Source: Betaproteobacteria bacterium CG2_30_68_42
GTDB lineage: Bacteria; Pseudomonadota; Gammaproteobacteria; Burkholderiales; Rhodocyclaceae
Length of the DNA stretch: 48,065 nt
Reading direction: 5' to 3'
NCBI GenBank assembly: GCA_001872285.1
Contig: MNXU01000062.1
Span: 1-48,065, forward strand
Shown: one piece after another, positions 24,632 to 33,479 of the stretch
Layout: every line of letters starts with the position of its first letter
How positions within the stretch are numbered: position 1 is the stretch's first letter
The notes under the pieces: generated by a model
Told to the model about the DNA's origin: nothing
Seen by the model: only the letters and a program-made list of their open reading frames with translations
Database searches by the model: none
Program-made: the position numbers and the translations under genes

Positions 24632-26088
24632 ACCGCCTGAACTTCCGCGTTGAATTCCTCGATCATCCTGTCCAGCTCCGCGGATTGGACGCGGAGGCCG
24701 GCCCAGTAGTTCCGGTAATCGCTCCACTGGGCGCGCAGCTCGTCGACACTCTTTCCGAGCTGTTCGACCCAGGAGAAATACTTGAGCTGATGTATGCGGC
24801 GCCTGTCCACGTGCGAGAGTTCGAGCACATGATCCACCGAAATTCCGCTCAGGCGGTCGCAATCGCGGTCGGCCTGGCGCGGGTCGTATGTTCCGCGCTT
24901 CGCATCGAGCTCGGCGATGCGGCTCTGGTACATCGCCATGGAATCGGTGAATACCGTGAAGACGAAGTCGCTCTCGCCGAGTTCGTAGTACTTCGCGAAC
25001 TTGATCGCGCCGATCAGGTTGCCGATGCTGGAAATGCCCAGCCATTCGAGCTTGTCGAGAACCTCCCGGTCCACGCCGTTCTCGGCCAGGGCCTTCCGGC
25101 CGGCTGCTTCGTTGAACAGCCGCATGAAGCGGATGGGTAGCTCATCGTCGATGCCGATCGCCATGTCGGTTTCGCGCAGATTGTGGATCCAGGGAACATG
25201 CTTGTCGCCGATGCCCTCGATGCGATGGTCGCCGAAGCCGTTTTCAAGAATGGTGGGGCACTGCAGGGCTTCGGCCACGGCGACCTTCGCCCCGTGGAAG
25301 ACGTCCCGCAGATAGGACCCCGCCGCCATCGTTCCGGCCGATCCCGAGGCAAGGACGGCGCCCGCGACGACATCGCCGGGTTGCGCGATCTTCCCGAACA
25401 CCTCCGCCATGGCCGGCCCCGTCACGTTGTAATGCCAAAGCGAATTCGCAAGCCGATCGAACTGATTGAAGATGACCGCATCCGGCCGCGTGCGTTCGAG
25501 CTCGATACACTTGTCGAAGATTTCCTTGACGTTCGATTCGCAGCCCGGCGTCGCGATGACTTCCTCGGCCATCGTCCGCAGCCACGCAAAACGCTCTTTC
25601 GACATGCCTTCCGGCAGGATCGCGATGGACGGACAGGCGAGCAACCGGGAGATGTAGGCACCGCCGCGACAGTAATTCCCCGTGCTCGGCCAGACCGCTT
25701 TCTGGGTCGTCGGGTCGAAACGCCCGCTCACGAGTTCGGGCAACAGACAGGAAATGGCCGGACCCACCTTGTGCGCACCGGTGGGAAACCACTTGCCGGC
25801 GATTCCCACGATCCGGGCCCTGGTGCCGGTGATGGCGCGCGGCAGTTCCAGGTAATTCACACCAGCGAAGCCACCGCCTTTTTCCACCGGCTCGTTATGC
25901 CAGTTGATCCGGAACAGGTTCCTGGGATGGACCTCCCACAGGCCAACGCCCGCGAGTTCCTTCTTCACCGCGTCGGGAATCTTCGCCGGGTCGCGCATCT
26001 GGGCATAGGTGGGCAGGAGGATGCCCTTGTCGCGGCAGCGCCGGATGTTCTTCTTCCGCTGTGCTTCATTGATACTCAGATCGATCAT
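24628..26088 (-). CDS. TrpB-like PLP-dependent enzyme of unknown substrate
   Basis: 486 residues from ATG 26088. A fold-type II PLP enzyme: the PLP Lys is K107 in PTGAHKVGPAISC, similar to the GAHK of tryptophan synthase beta, followed by STGNYCRGGAYISRL, the phosphate-binding part. Glycine-rich VLASGSAGTMAAGSY follows near residue 250. The chain is longer than cysteine synthase or threonine dehydratase, with a C-terminal extension (ELSHVDRRRIHQLKYFSWVEQL). It would catalyse beta- or gamma-elimination or replacement. I do not recognise the exact family. It lies between the threonine-synthase-like gene and serine dehydratase, so its product may be serine or a related amino acid. Confidence 0.75.
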   Translation of the reverse strand: MIDLSINEAQRKKNIRRCRDKGILLPTYAQMRDPAKIPDAVKKELAGVGLWEVHPRNLFRINWHNEPVEKGGGFAGVNYLELPRAITGTRARIVGIAGKWFPTGAHKVGPAISCLLPELVSGRFDPTTQKAVWPSTGNYCRGGAYISRLLACPSIAILPEGMSKERFAWLRTMAEEVIATPGCESNVKEIFDKCIELERTRPDAVIFNQFDRLANSLWHYNVTGPAMAEVFGKIAQPGDVVAGAVLASGSAGTMAAGSYLRDVFHGAKVAVAEALQCPTILENGFGDHRIEGIGDKHVPWIHNLRETDMAIGIDDELPIRFMRLFNEAAGRKALAENGVDREVLDKLEWLGISSIGNLIGAIKFAKYYELGESDFVFTVFTDSMAMYQSRIAELDAKRGTYDPRQADRDCDRLSGISVDHVLELSHVDRRRIHQLKYFSWVEQLGKSVDELRAQWSDYRNYWAGLRVQSAELDRMIEEFNAEVQAV

Positions 26089-26107
26089 TTCGAGTCTCGC
26101 GATTCTT

Positions 26108-27280
26108 TCAACAAGCCAGTCCCAGCCCCAGTGCCGCAGCCTTGACATCCTTGAGGCCGGAACCGGTGATCAGCAATACGCAGGTTTCCCCGACCGGAAT
26201 GGATTCCCGCACCTTCAGCCAGCCGGCCAACGCCGTGCTCGAAGACGGCTCGGCGAACAGGCCCGAGCCGGAGGCGAGCGTTTTCTGAGCGGCAAGGATT
26301 TCGCTGTCCGAAACGGTGATTGCCCTGCCGCCGTGTTTCCTGAGCTTGGTCAGGGCATGCACGCCGTTGCGGGGAACATCGACGGCAATCGAATCCGCAA
26401 CCGTGCTGGAAGGCAAAGGGTCGCAGAAGGCTTCCGCGCCCGAGTACGCGGAAGCCAATGCGCGGGCGATGGCGCTCGATCCTTCCGCCTGACATGCCCA
26501 GAGGGTCGGAATCTTGCGAATCCTGCCCAGCCTGAGCAGGTTTTCGAATCCCCGATATGCGCCCGCGAGGATGACGCCGTCACCGACCGGAACGAAGACA
26601 TGGTCGGGGGTAGATGCGCCGGCCTCCTTCAGGTCGTCGACGATTTCGTAGGCGACGGTCTTTTTCCCTTCGATCGTGAGCGGGTTGTAGGCCGTATTGC
26701 GCGAGAGCGATCCGGACCGGTCCGAATATTCCAGCGAGAGGTCGAACGCCTTGTCGTAGCTGCCATCCACCGGAATCAGCTCGGCGCCGTACTGCAGGAT
26801 CTGTATACGCTTCGCCAGCGGCGCTTGCGCCGGCAGGAACACCTTGATGTTCAGACCGGCGGCGGCGCCGACCGCAGCCATGCTCGATGCCGCATTGCCG
26901 GTCGACGCGAGAACAGTTTCCTTCACCCCGTGTTTGCCGGCGAAGGCCGCGACCAGAAACGACGCCCGATCCTTGAACGAACCGGAAGGATTGCAGGTGT
27001 CGTCCTTGATCCACAAGTTGGGCGCGTGGAATTCGTGCCGGATGCGCACTGGAGACCAGAGCGGCGTGCGTCCGACGGGGATCGGAGGGAACCACGCGGC
27101 TTCGACCGGCAAAGGAATCGTTCCGGGAGCGGGATCGCCTTCCCATTCGACTTCGAGGATGCCTTCGAGCGGCCGCTCCGGCATCTGCCGCCGCGCACAG
27201 CGGTCACAGAGATATCTGCCGGGAAGGATGTCGTACGTCGCCTCGCAGGTGGGGCAGCGATAGAACCACTTCATGTTCAT
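26108..27280 (-). CDS. Threonine-synthase-like PLP enzyme with N-terminal zinc ribbon
   Basis: 390 residues from ATG 27280; the ATG two codons later is an alternative. N-terminal zinc ribbon C9-C12-C25-C28 (CPTC, CDRC), a feature of the plant/archaeal type threonine synthase group. PLP Lys103 in NPSGSFKDRAS, and STGNAASSMAAVGAAAGL for the PLP phosphate. The family makes threonine from O-phosphohomoserine, but paralogues use other substrates. The genomic context is catabolic, so a true ThrC is less likely than a relative acting on the operon substrate. Confidence 0.8.
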   Translation of the reverse strand: MNMKWFYRCPTCEATYDILPGRYLCDRCARRQMPERPLEGILEVEWEGDPAPGTIPLPVEAAWFPPIPVGRTPLWSPVRIRHEFHAPNLWIKDDTCNPSGSFKDRASFLVAAFAGKHGVKETVLASTGNAASSMAAVGAAAGLNIKVFLPAQAPLAKRIQILQYGAELIPVDGSYDKAFDLSLEYSDRSGSLSRNTAYNPLTIEGKKTVAYEIVDDLKEAGASTPDHVFVPVGDGVILAGAYRGFENLLRLGRIRKIPTLWACQAEGSSAIARALASAYSGAEAFCDPLPSSTVADSIAVDVPRNGVHALTKLRKHGGRAITVSDSEILAAQKTLASGSGLFAEPSSSTALAGWLKVRESIPVGETCVLLITGSGLKDVKAAALGLGLAC

Positions 27281-27298
27281 TCCACGGTTGCTCGCGGC

Positions 27299-28237
27299 TC
27301 ATGCAGGCGGGAGGATCGCGCCCTTGCGTTCGACAATCATGCGGTAGTGCTCCGGCTGCCGGTGCATCGCAAAGTCGAACACGCTGTTCTTGTAGGAGTT
27401 GCACAGGTCGAGATCGCAGCGTGCCACGGCAAGCTCGTCGCCCAATGTGGTGCATCCACCGACGATCTCGCCCGACGGCGCGATGATCGAACTGTTCCCG
27501 ATCATCTCGCAGCCCTCCTCGCAGCCGGCCTTGGCGACACCGACGACCCAGGTGCCGTTCTGGTAGGCGCCCGCCTGCATGACCAACTGATTGTGAAAGT
27601 GCGAGAGGTTGTCATGCACCGGTGCAGGCGGGTTATGCACGGGTGTGTTGTATCCGAGCAGAATCATCTCGACGCCCTGAAGCCCCATGACGCGGTAGGT
27701 CTCGGGCCAGCGCCGGTCGTTGCAGATACACATGCCGAAGATTCCGCCGAACGCGCGCGCGACGCCAAAACCGAGATTGCCGGTTTCGAAATAGCGCTTC
27801 TCCAGATGCTGGAAGCGGCGCCAGCTTTCGTGCTCCGCGTGGCCGGGCAAGTGAATCTTGCGGTACTTGCTGACGATCCTGCCCGCCTTGTCCACCAGGA
27901 TGGAGGTGTTGAAGCGTCGCGTCCGGCCGTCTTCGACCGTGAGTTCGGCATAGCCGAGATAGAAACCGATGCCCAGCCGCGCGGCCTCGTCGAACAGCCG
28001 GCGCGTCACCGGCCCCGGCATTTCACGCTCGAAAAAACGGTCGATCTCGGCCTGATCTTCCATGTACCAGCGCGGGAAGAAGGTGGTCAGTGCGAGTTCC
28101 GGAAACACCACCACATCGCAGGCCATCGCGTGCGCCTCGCGCAACAGTTCGAGCAGTCTCGTGACGACGCTTTTCCGGCCGTCGCTGCGCTGAACCGGCC
28201 CGAGTTGCGCAGCCCCGACCTTCACGATCCGCGTCAT
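27299..28237 (-). CDS. N-carbamoyl-D-amino-acid hydrolase (carbon-nitrogen hydrolase family)
   Basis: 312 residues from ATG 28237, with GAGGAA upstream. The nitrilase-superfamily triad is complete: E47 in FPELALTTFFPRW, K127 in KYRKIHLPGH, C172 in CICNDRRWPE. These positions and long stretches such as RFNTSILVDK, FQHLEKRYFE and GYNTPVHNPP match the Agrobacterium D-carbamoylase, as I know it. The enzyme hydrolyses N-carbamoyl-D-amino acids to D-amino acid, CO2 and ammonia. A hydantoinase, its usual partner, is not encoded nearby. Cytosolic. Confidence 0.9.
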   Translation of the reverse strand: MTRIVKVGAAQLGPVQRSDGRKSVVTRLLELLREAHAMACDVVVFPELALTTFFPRWYMEDQAEIDRFFEREMPGPVTRRLFDEAARLGIGFYLGYAELTVEDGRTRRFNTSILVDKAGRIVSKYRKIHLPGHAEHESWRRFQHLEKRYFETGNLGFGVARAFGGIFGMCICNDRRWPETYRVMGLQGVEMILLGYNTPVHNPPAPVHDNLSHFHNQLVMQAGAYQNGTWVVGVAKAGCEEGCEMIGNSSIIAPSGEIVGGCTTLGDELAVARCDLDLCNSYKNSVFDFAMHRQPEHYRMIVERKGAILPPA

Positions 28238-28277
28238 TGTTCGGTTCCTCGCCGCCTGATCTTCAAGAGGATGCCGG

Positions 28278-29528
28278 TCAGGCCGCCAGCTTGAGCAGGA
28301 CTTGAAGCAGCACATTGGCGCCCGCCTCGAGATCCGGCAGGGATGTGAATTCCTGCACGTTGTGGCTGATGCCGTCGGCGCTCGGCACGAAAATCATCGC
28401 GGCCGGGCAGATTCTCGCGAGCATCTGTGCATCGTGCCCGGCACCACTCGGCATGCGCCGGACCGAGTGCCCAAGAGCGCGCGCCGTTTCTTCCACCAGA
28501 TTCACGACCGCGGGATCGAAGGCCACGGGCTCGAAGCGCGCGAGTGTGCGATGGCTCAGCGTGACGCCCTCCGCCGCCGCGACTTCCGCGGCGTAGGCAT
28601 GCAACCTGTGCTCCGCCGCCTGCAACATCGCCTCATCGGTATTGCGCAGGTCGACGGTGATGACTGCCTTGAAGGGGATGACGTTCACGAGGTTCGGCGA
28701 CAACGCGACGGCGCCCGCGGTGGCGACCTGGTCGCCGCCCACCTCACGCGCGATTGCGCGCGCGTGGCTGGCGATGGCGCAGGCCACGTAACCCGCATCG
28801 TGGCGTAGGCGCATCGGCGTGGTGCCGGCGTGATTGGCGATTCCGCCTACGGTGAATTCGGTCCACGAGATGCCCTGTACCCCTTCCACCGCGCCGATCG
28901 TGAAGCCGTCGGCGTCGAGCACCGGTCCCTGCTCGATATGCAGTTCCACGTAGGCATGCACCGGCGTATTGCCGCAGCGCGCAGTCCCGGCATAGCCGAT
29001 TCTTTGCAGGCAGTCACCGACCGAAGCGCCGTCGATGCCGACGGTGGCGAGCGCCGCATCGAGCGGCAGTCCGCCCACGAAGACAAGGCTGCCCATCATA
29101 TCGGGACTGAAGCGCGCGCCCTCCTCGTTGGTGAAAAACGCCACCGCCAGCGGCCGGCGCGTCACCATGCCTGCCTCGTTGAGCGTCCGGACGACTTCCA
29201 GTCCCGCCAGTACGCCGAGGTTGCCGTCGTAGCGTCCGCCGGTGCTGACGGTATCGATGTGCGAGCCCGCCATGACCGGCGGGCCCGACTCGAGTCCCTG
29301 ACGCACGCCCACGACATTGCCGATCGCATCGATTGCGACAGTCAGGCCCAGCTCGCGCATCCAGCCGACGACCAGGTCGCGACCCGCGCGATCTTCGTCG
29401 GACAAAGCCAGCCGGCAGACTCCGCCGCCCGCGATCGCGCCGACGCCACCGAGCGTTTCAATGCGCGCCGCGAGACGACGTGCATCGATGCGAAATTGCT
29501 GCGTCCTGGAGATCGCCACCCCCGTCAT
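28278..29528 (-). CDS. M20-family N-carbamoyl-L-amino-acid / allantoate amidohydrolase-like enzyme
   Basis: 416 residues from ATG 29528, overlapping the stop of dctP (ATGA). Metal site: MAGSHIDTVSTGGRYDGNLG (His and Asp), FFTNEEGARF (Glu), AYVELHIEQGP (His), and the C-terminal SGAGHDAQ. A lid domain GGIANHAGTTPM is present. The family includes N-carbamoyl-L-amino acid hydrolases, allantoate amidohydrolase and beta-ureidopropionase; the exact substrate cannot be chosen from sequence. The D-specific enzyme is encoded next, suggesting both stereoisomers or two ureido substrates are used. Confidence 0.88.
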   Translation of the reverse strand: MTGVAISRTQQFRIDARRLAARIETLGGVGAIAGGGVCRLALSDEDRAGRDLVVGWMRELGLTVAIDAIGNVVGVRQGLESGPPVMAGSHIDTVSTGGRYDGNLGVLAGLEVVRTLNEAGMVTRRPLAVAFFTNEEGARFSPDMMGSLVFVGGLPLDAALATVGIDGASVGDCLQRIGYAGTARCGNTPVHAYVELHIEQGPVLDADGFTIGAVEGVQGISWTEFTVGGIANHAGTTPMRLRHDAGYVACAIASHARAIAREVGGDQVATAGAVALSPNLVNVIPFKAVITVDLRNTDEAMLQAAEHRLHAYAAEVAAAEGVTLSHRTLARFEPVAFDPAVVNLVEETARALGHSVRRMPSGAGHDAQMLARICPAAMIFVPSADGISHNVQEFTSLPDLEAGANVLLQVLLKLAA

Positions 29529-30562
29529 TGCCTGGCGGCCTTGTCGATCGCGGCCTGGAACTCCGCCAGCAGGGCTTCGCCTTCCTTGCCGTAACTCTTT
29601 GCGATTTGCGCCTTCACGGCCGGCTGGGCCAGGTCGCGGAACTTGGTGATTTCTGCCTTGGTCGGCGTATAGACCTGCATCTTCTGCGCCAGTGCCGGCA
29701 AGCCGCGGTCGGAAGACTCGATGATGCGGTTGATGCCGCGGCAGGCGACGATCGCGGATTGAGCCGCCGACCGGACGACATCCTTCTCCTGTGCGGAAAG
29801 GCCGTCGAAGAAGCCCTTGTTGAAGACCCACACATACGGCGTGAACAGGTGGTTCGTCAGGGTCAGGTACTTCTGCACCTCGTCGAACTTGGCGAACTTG
29901 ATGATCGGGATGGGGTTCATCTGGCCATCGGCAACACCCGTTTGCAGCGAGGTGTAGACCTCGGCCCAGTTGATCGCCACCGGCTGGCCGCCAAGGCTGC
30001 TGACGACTGCCTTGTGCGATTCCAGGCCCATCGTGCGGATCTTCAGGTTTTTCATGTCCTCGGGGGACCTGATCGCACGTTTGGAGTTGGTGAAGGCGAA
30101 GAAACCGCCCGAGTCGCCGAAGCCGAGGACGGCGAGTCCGGTCTTCCTGGTGATGTCGCTCGCCAGCTTCTTGCCGAACGGCCCGTCGAACACCTTGTAG
30201 GTCGTGGAAATGTTCGGGTAGGCGAACGGCACGTCGAGCACACCGATCATCGGGTACACGGAGGCGATGCCGCCGACGCTGGAGATCGACGACTGCACGA
30301 CGCCCGACTTGACCTGCTGGATGACCTCGTTGTCCTTGCCCAGTTGGCCATCGGGGAAGATGTCGACCTTGACGGCGCCGTTGGTGCCGGACTCGACGAG
30401 CGACTTGAAGACGATGGCCATCGCTCCGGTGCCGTTGTCGAAGGGATCGTTCTTGTTCAGGTGGGCGAGTTTGATCGTTTTTGCGGCGTGCGCCGTGACC
30501 GGCAGGGTGCCGACCGACAAGGCCAGGGCTGCTGCGATTGCAAGAGACTTGAACATGCGCAT
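29525..30562 (-). CDS. dctP: TRAP transporter substrate-binding protein
   Basis: 345 residues from ATG 30562, with GGAGG eight bases upstream. A Sec signal (MFKSLAIAAALALSVGTLPVT then AHA) precedes the DctP fold: IKLAHLNKNDPFDNG, FPDGQLGKDNEVIQQVKSG, a family region around KIRTMGLESHKAVVSSLGG and the conserved NWAEVYTSLQTGVADGQMNP. Captures the substrate in the periplasm for the DctQM permease encoded upstream. Family members bind organic acids, amino acids or sugar acids; here a ureido or N-carbamoyl amino acid is inferred only from the catabolic genes. Confidence 0.92.
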   Translation of the reverse strand: MRMFKSLAIAAALALSVGTLPVTAHAAKTIKLAHLNKNDPFDNGTGAMAIVFKSLVESGTNGAVKVDIFPDGQLGKDNEVIQQVKSGVVQSSISSVGGIASVYPMIGVLDVPFAYPNISTTYKVFDGPFGKKLASDITRKTGLAVLGFGDSGGFFAFTNSKRAIRSPEDMKNLKIRTMGLESHKAVVSSLGGQPVAINWAEVYTSLQTGVADGQMNPIPIIKFAKFDEVQKYLTLTNHLFTPYVWVFNKGFFDGLSAQEKDVVRSAAQSAIVACRGINRIIESSDRGLPALAQKMQVYTPTKAEITKFRDLAQPAVKAQIAKSYGKEGEALLAEFQAAIDKAARQ

Positions 30563-30644
30563 GGTGACGACCTCCATCGGAGCTAGGGTTGACATGTGCA
30601 ACGGACCGGGTGGAACGGGTGGAACGGACGAGACGGAAACATGA

Positions 30645-31925
30645 TTACAGACCCATCAGCCGTGGCATGGTCAGCGTCAGCCTCGGCCAATAGGCGACCA
30701 GGAACAGTACGGCGACCTCGGTGATCACGAAGGGCCACATCGCCGCCGTGATCTGCTCGATTCTTGCGCCGGTGATCGAACTCAGCACGAACAGGCTCGC
30801 CCCAACCGGCGGCGTCATCAGGCCGATGTTGAGTGCCAGCACGATCATGATGCCGGCCTGGACCGGATCCATGCCGATCGACATCGCCAGCGCACCGAGG
30901 ATCGGGCCGAGGATGATGAGAATGGCGTTGATGTCCATGAACATCCCCAGGACCAGCAGCAGCGCCAGAATCATCAGGATGATCATCGACGGGTCGGAAG
31001 TCAGCCCGAGAAACAGTCCGGTGATGAGCTGGGGCAGCTTCATGTAGGTCATCCACCAGCTCAGGATCGAGGCAGCGGCGATGATCAGGAACACGACACC
31101 GGTGACGCGCGCCGTCCTCACCAGCATTTCCTCGATATCCCCCAAACGCACGGTGCGGAACACGAACAGGCCGAGCAGAAGGGCGTAGAACACGGCGATC
31201 GCAGCGCCCTCGGTCGGCGTGACGAAGCCGCCGATGATGCCGCCGAGGATAATCACCGGCATCACCAGCGCGGCCAGGCTGGCGCGCAATGCGGTCAGGA
31301 TGCCCAGCAGACTCGGACGCTCGCCGCCCTTGGGCAGGTTCAGACGGCGCCCGAGGGCGGCAATCACCACCATGACGACCAGGCCCATGATGAGGCCCGG
31401 AAGAATGCCTGCGGCAAACAGGCCGGCGATCGACACGCCCATCATCGATCCGTAAATCACCATCAGGTTCGAGGGGGGAATGGTCGGGCCGATGATCGAT
31501 CCGGCGATCACGACGCCGCAGGCGAACGGTTTCCGGTAGCCGTTTTTTTCCATCGCCGGCACCATGGTGCTGCCGAAGGCTGCCGCTTCCGCGACGGCAG
31601 CACCGGTGATGCCGGCGAACAGCACCGACGAGACCATGCACGACTGCGCCATGCCGCCGCGCAGGTGGCCGACCAGGGAGTCGGCGAACTTCGCCAGGCG
31701 ATCGGTAATGCCGGCGCGGTTCATGAGTTCGCCGGCGAAAATGAACAAGGGCATGGCGAGGAAGGTGAACAGATCGAGCCCGGCGAAGTAGCGCTGCGGC
31801 GCCATCGCCAGCATCTCGCTACCGCCGATCTGCATGATGCCGAGCACGCCGGCGATGCCCAGCACGTAGCCGATCGGCACGCCGATGGCCAGAAGAACGA
31901 AAAAGGTGGCAAGTACCCAGATCAT
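30645..31925 (-). CDS. dctM: TRAP transporter large permease subunit
   Basis: 426 residues from ATG 31925, which overlaps the dctQ stop by one base (TGATG). About 12-13 membrane helices with the DctM hallmarks LAMPLFIFAGELMNRAGITDRL, GGMAQSCMVSSVLFAG, IIGPTIPPSNLMVIYG, and the C-terminal FMDINAILIILGPIL and NIGLMTPPVGASLFV. It forms the sodium-coupled translocation pathway. The small subunit lies directly upstream. An 82-nt gap separates it from dctP, which contains no evident gene. Confidence 0.93.
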   Translation of the reverse strand: MIWVLATFFVLLAIGVPIGYVLGIAGVLGIMQIGGSEMLAMAPQRYFAGLDLFTFLAMPLFIFAGELMNRAGITDRLAKFADSLVGHLRGGMAQSCMVSSVLFAGITGAAVAEAAAFGSTMVPAMEKNGYRKPFACGVVIAGSIIGPTIPPSNLMVIYGSMMGVSIAGLFAAGILPGLIMGLVVMVVIAALGRRLNLPKGGERPSLLGILTALRASLAALVMPVIILGGIIGGFVTPTEGAAIAVFYALLLGLFVFRTVRLGDIEEMLVRTARVTGVVFLIIAAASILSWWMTYMKLPQLITGLFLGLTSDPSMIILMILALLLVLGMFMDINAILIILGPILGALAMSIGMDPVQAGIMIVLALNIGLMTPPVGASLFVLSSITGARIEQITAAMWPFVITEVAVLFLVAYWPRLTLTMPRLMGL

Positions 31926-32467
31926 CACTCGTCCACCGCAAACTCGCCGGGCAGGCCCGCAACGCTGAAGTCGCGCAGAGCCATCAGCACGAGCTGTACG
32001 CTGACCAGCGCCGCGGAGACCGGCACCGAGGCAAACGGGATCATCATGGTCATGCCGAAAATCGTTGCATACTGGGTCGCGCCCTGCTCGGTCATGTCGA
32101 TGCCGAAATAGAACAGGAAGGCAAAGAACGCGAACGCCAGTGCATCGATGGCCACGTCGAACCAGCGGCGAATTCCCGGCGGAAAGCGATGCAGCAGCAT
32201 CGTGACCGCCACATGTTCGCGTCGGGCGACGCCGCACGAGACCGCCAGCAGGGCCGCCCAGATCATCAGGTAGCGGGCCAGTTCCTCGGCCCAGGTCACG
32301 GGCAGTTCGAATACATAACGGCCGAAAATGCCGATCCAGATATCGACGATCAGCACGGCCAGGATCGCCGCGCAAAGGCGTTCGACCCATCGGTTGATCC
32401 CGGCACTGAGCGCTGCGGCCATTTCGCTCCAGCGTTGCGTGTTCGACGGCGCAGTCGGGGTTGCCAT
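31925..32467 (-). CDS. dctQ: TRAP transporter small permease subunit
   Basis: 180 residues. Four membrane helices: AILAVLIVDIWIGIFGRYVF, YLMIWAALLAVSCGV, AIDALAFAFFAFLFYFGI, and VPVSAALVSVQLVLMALR. The WAEELARYLMIW segment in the second loop is the family signature. The protein stabilises or assists the large subunit. One-base overlap with dctM. It starts 21 nt after the regulator gene, so regulator and transporter are one transcript. Confidence 0.9.
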   Translation of the reverse strand: MATPTAPSNTQRWSEMAAALSAGINRWVERLCAAILAVLIVDIWIGIFGRYVFELPVTWAEELARYLMIWAALLAVSCGVARREHVAVTMLLHRFPPGIRRWFDVAIDALAFAFFAFLFYFGIDMTEQGATQYATIFGMTMMIPFASVPVSAALVSVQLVLMALRDFSVAGLPGEFAVDE

Positions 32468-32488
32468 GTGTCCTCTGCTGTCGATGGG

Positions 32489-33346
32489 TCAGCGACGGAG
32501 GTCGCCGAGCGCTTCGTGCAGCGCCTCGACCGCTTCGAGCCGCTTGCGGCTCTTTGCGCCCAGCTCCTTCGCGACCGCGGCACAGAGAAAATTGGCGAGG
32601 CTGAGGGCGGCCACATAGGAGTCGAAGATGGAAGCGCTGCCGGTCAGGCAATGCAGGACGATATCGCCGCGACGCGACAGGGGTGGCATGCCTGGATCGG
32701 CGATGAACACCAGGCTGGTGCGGGCGCGCCGCGCAGCTTCGACGATCGATTGCAGCAGCGCGGAACGGCGCCGGAAATCCACCACCAGCAGCACATCGCC
32801 GCGAGCGAGCGATACGAGATCCTCGGCCAGCGTCATTGCCGCGCCGGGCACCGAGACCACTTCACCCCTGAGCTGCGTCAGCAGACAGGCCGCATAGGAC
32901 GCGACGAAATGGCCGTTTCGCATGCCGACCACGCGCACGCGCGCCGCCCTCGCGATCAACGCCGCAGCCTGGGCGAGCGGCCGGGCATTCGGCAGGCTGA
33001 AGGTCTCGGAAAGGTTCTTGATATCGGCCGCGACATGCCGTGCCAGCGTGTCGGACGCATGCTCCCTGGGGTCGACGCCGGCCAGCGCATACAGCGGCGA
33101 GGCCAGGTGCGCCTCGGCACGAGCCTGGCGTCGCGCGTGACCGAAACTCCGGTACCCGATGCGCCGGAAAAAACGTGCGGTGGTGGCCTTCGATATTGCC
33201 GCCTCCGCCGCCAGCTCAGTCGCGGAGTAGCTCGCCAGATGGCTCAGCTTCGACAAGATCGTGTCGGCCAGCTTACGCTCTCCCGGCGGCAACTGCTCGT
33301 AGACCGCCATGACCGATTCCTGAATTGTCGGCTCTGTCTGAGGCAC
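32489..33346 (-). CDS. MurR/RpiR-family transcriptional regulator
   Basis: 285 residues. The N-terminal helix-turn-helix (PPGERKLADTILSKLSHLAS, AISKATTARFFRRIGYRSFG) covers about residues 18-77; the SIS domain with VGMRNGHFVASYAACLL, DVLLVVDFRRRS, VFIADPGMPP and GSASIFDSYVAALSL covers 125-260. SIS domains in this family sense phosphosugars or related anions. As first gene of the operon it probably controls its own transcript. The palindrome at 33424-33441 upstream is the likely operator. Confidence 0.9.
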   Translation of the reverse strand: MPQTEPTIQESVMAVYEQLPPGERKLADTILSKLSHLASYSATELAAEAAISKATTARFFRRIGYRSFGHARRQARAEAHLASPLYALAGVDPREHASDTLARHVAADIKNLSETFSLPNARPLAQAAALIARAARVRVVGMRNGHFVASYAACLLTQLRGEVVSVPGAAMTLAEDLVSLARGDVLLVVDFRRRSALLQSIVEAARRARTSLVFIADPGMPPLSRRGDIVLHCLTGSASIFDSYVAALSLANFLCAAVAKELGAKSRKRLEAVEALHEALGDLRR

Positions 33347-33423
33347 GCGATCCGTCCCGAGAAGCCTGCACGACCCGCGATCCCGAAATGGCCGAAAACA
33401 TCCGCAACATTCCGGGAGGCGGC

Positions 33424-33441
33424 ATGAAACAATCTTTTCAT
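33424..33441. promoter_or_regulatory. Palindromic operator candidate for the RpiR regulator
   Basis: ATGAAACAATCTTTTCAT has perfect 6-bp arms (ATGAAA / TTTCAT) round a 6-bp centre. It lies 78 bp upstream of the regulator start, close to the predicted transcription start on the minus strand. RpiR-family sites are often palindromes with GAAA/TTTC halves. It falls in the only AT-rich island of this region. Confidence 0.5.
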
Positions 33442-33445
33442 CAAT

Positions 33446-33474
33446 ATCCTTACATAGAACTTATTTTTCGTCAA
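33446..33474 (-). promoter_or_regulatory. Promoter candidate for the catabolic operon
   Basis: On the minus strand TTGACG (33474-33469) is a good -35. At 17 nt downstream AAGGAT (33451-33446) is only a weak -10. A- and T-rich DNA between them and the adjacent operator support promoter function; the precise start is uncertain. Confidence 0.4.
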
Positions 33475-33479
33475 TAGCC

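Noticed and set aside
26108-27280. Assignment as the housekeeping threonine synthase ThrC
   Set aside because: Set in a catabolic operon with TRAP transport and carbamoylases, without hom or thrB; kept as threonine-synthase-like.
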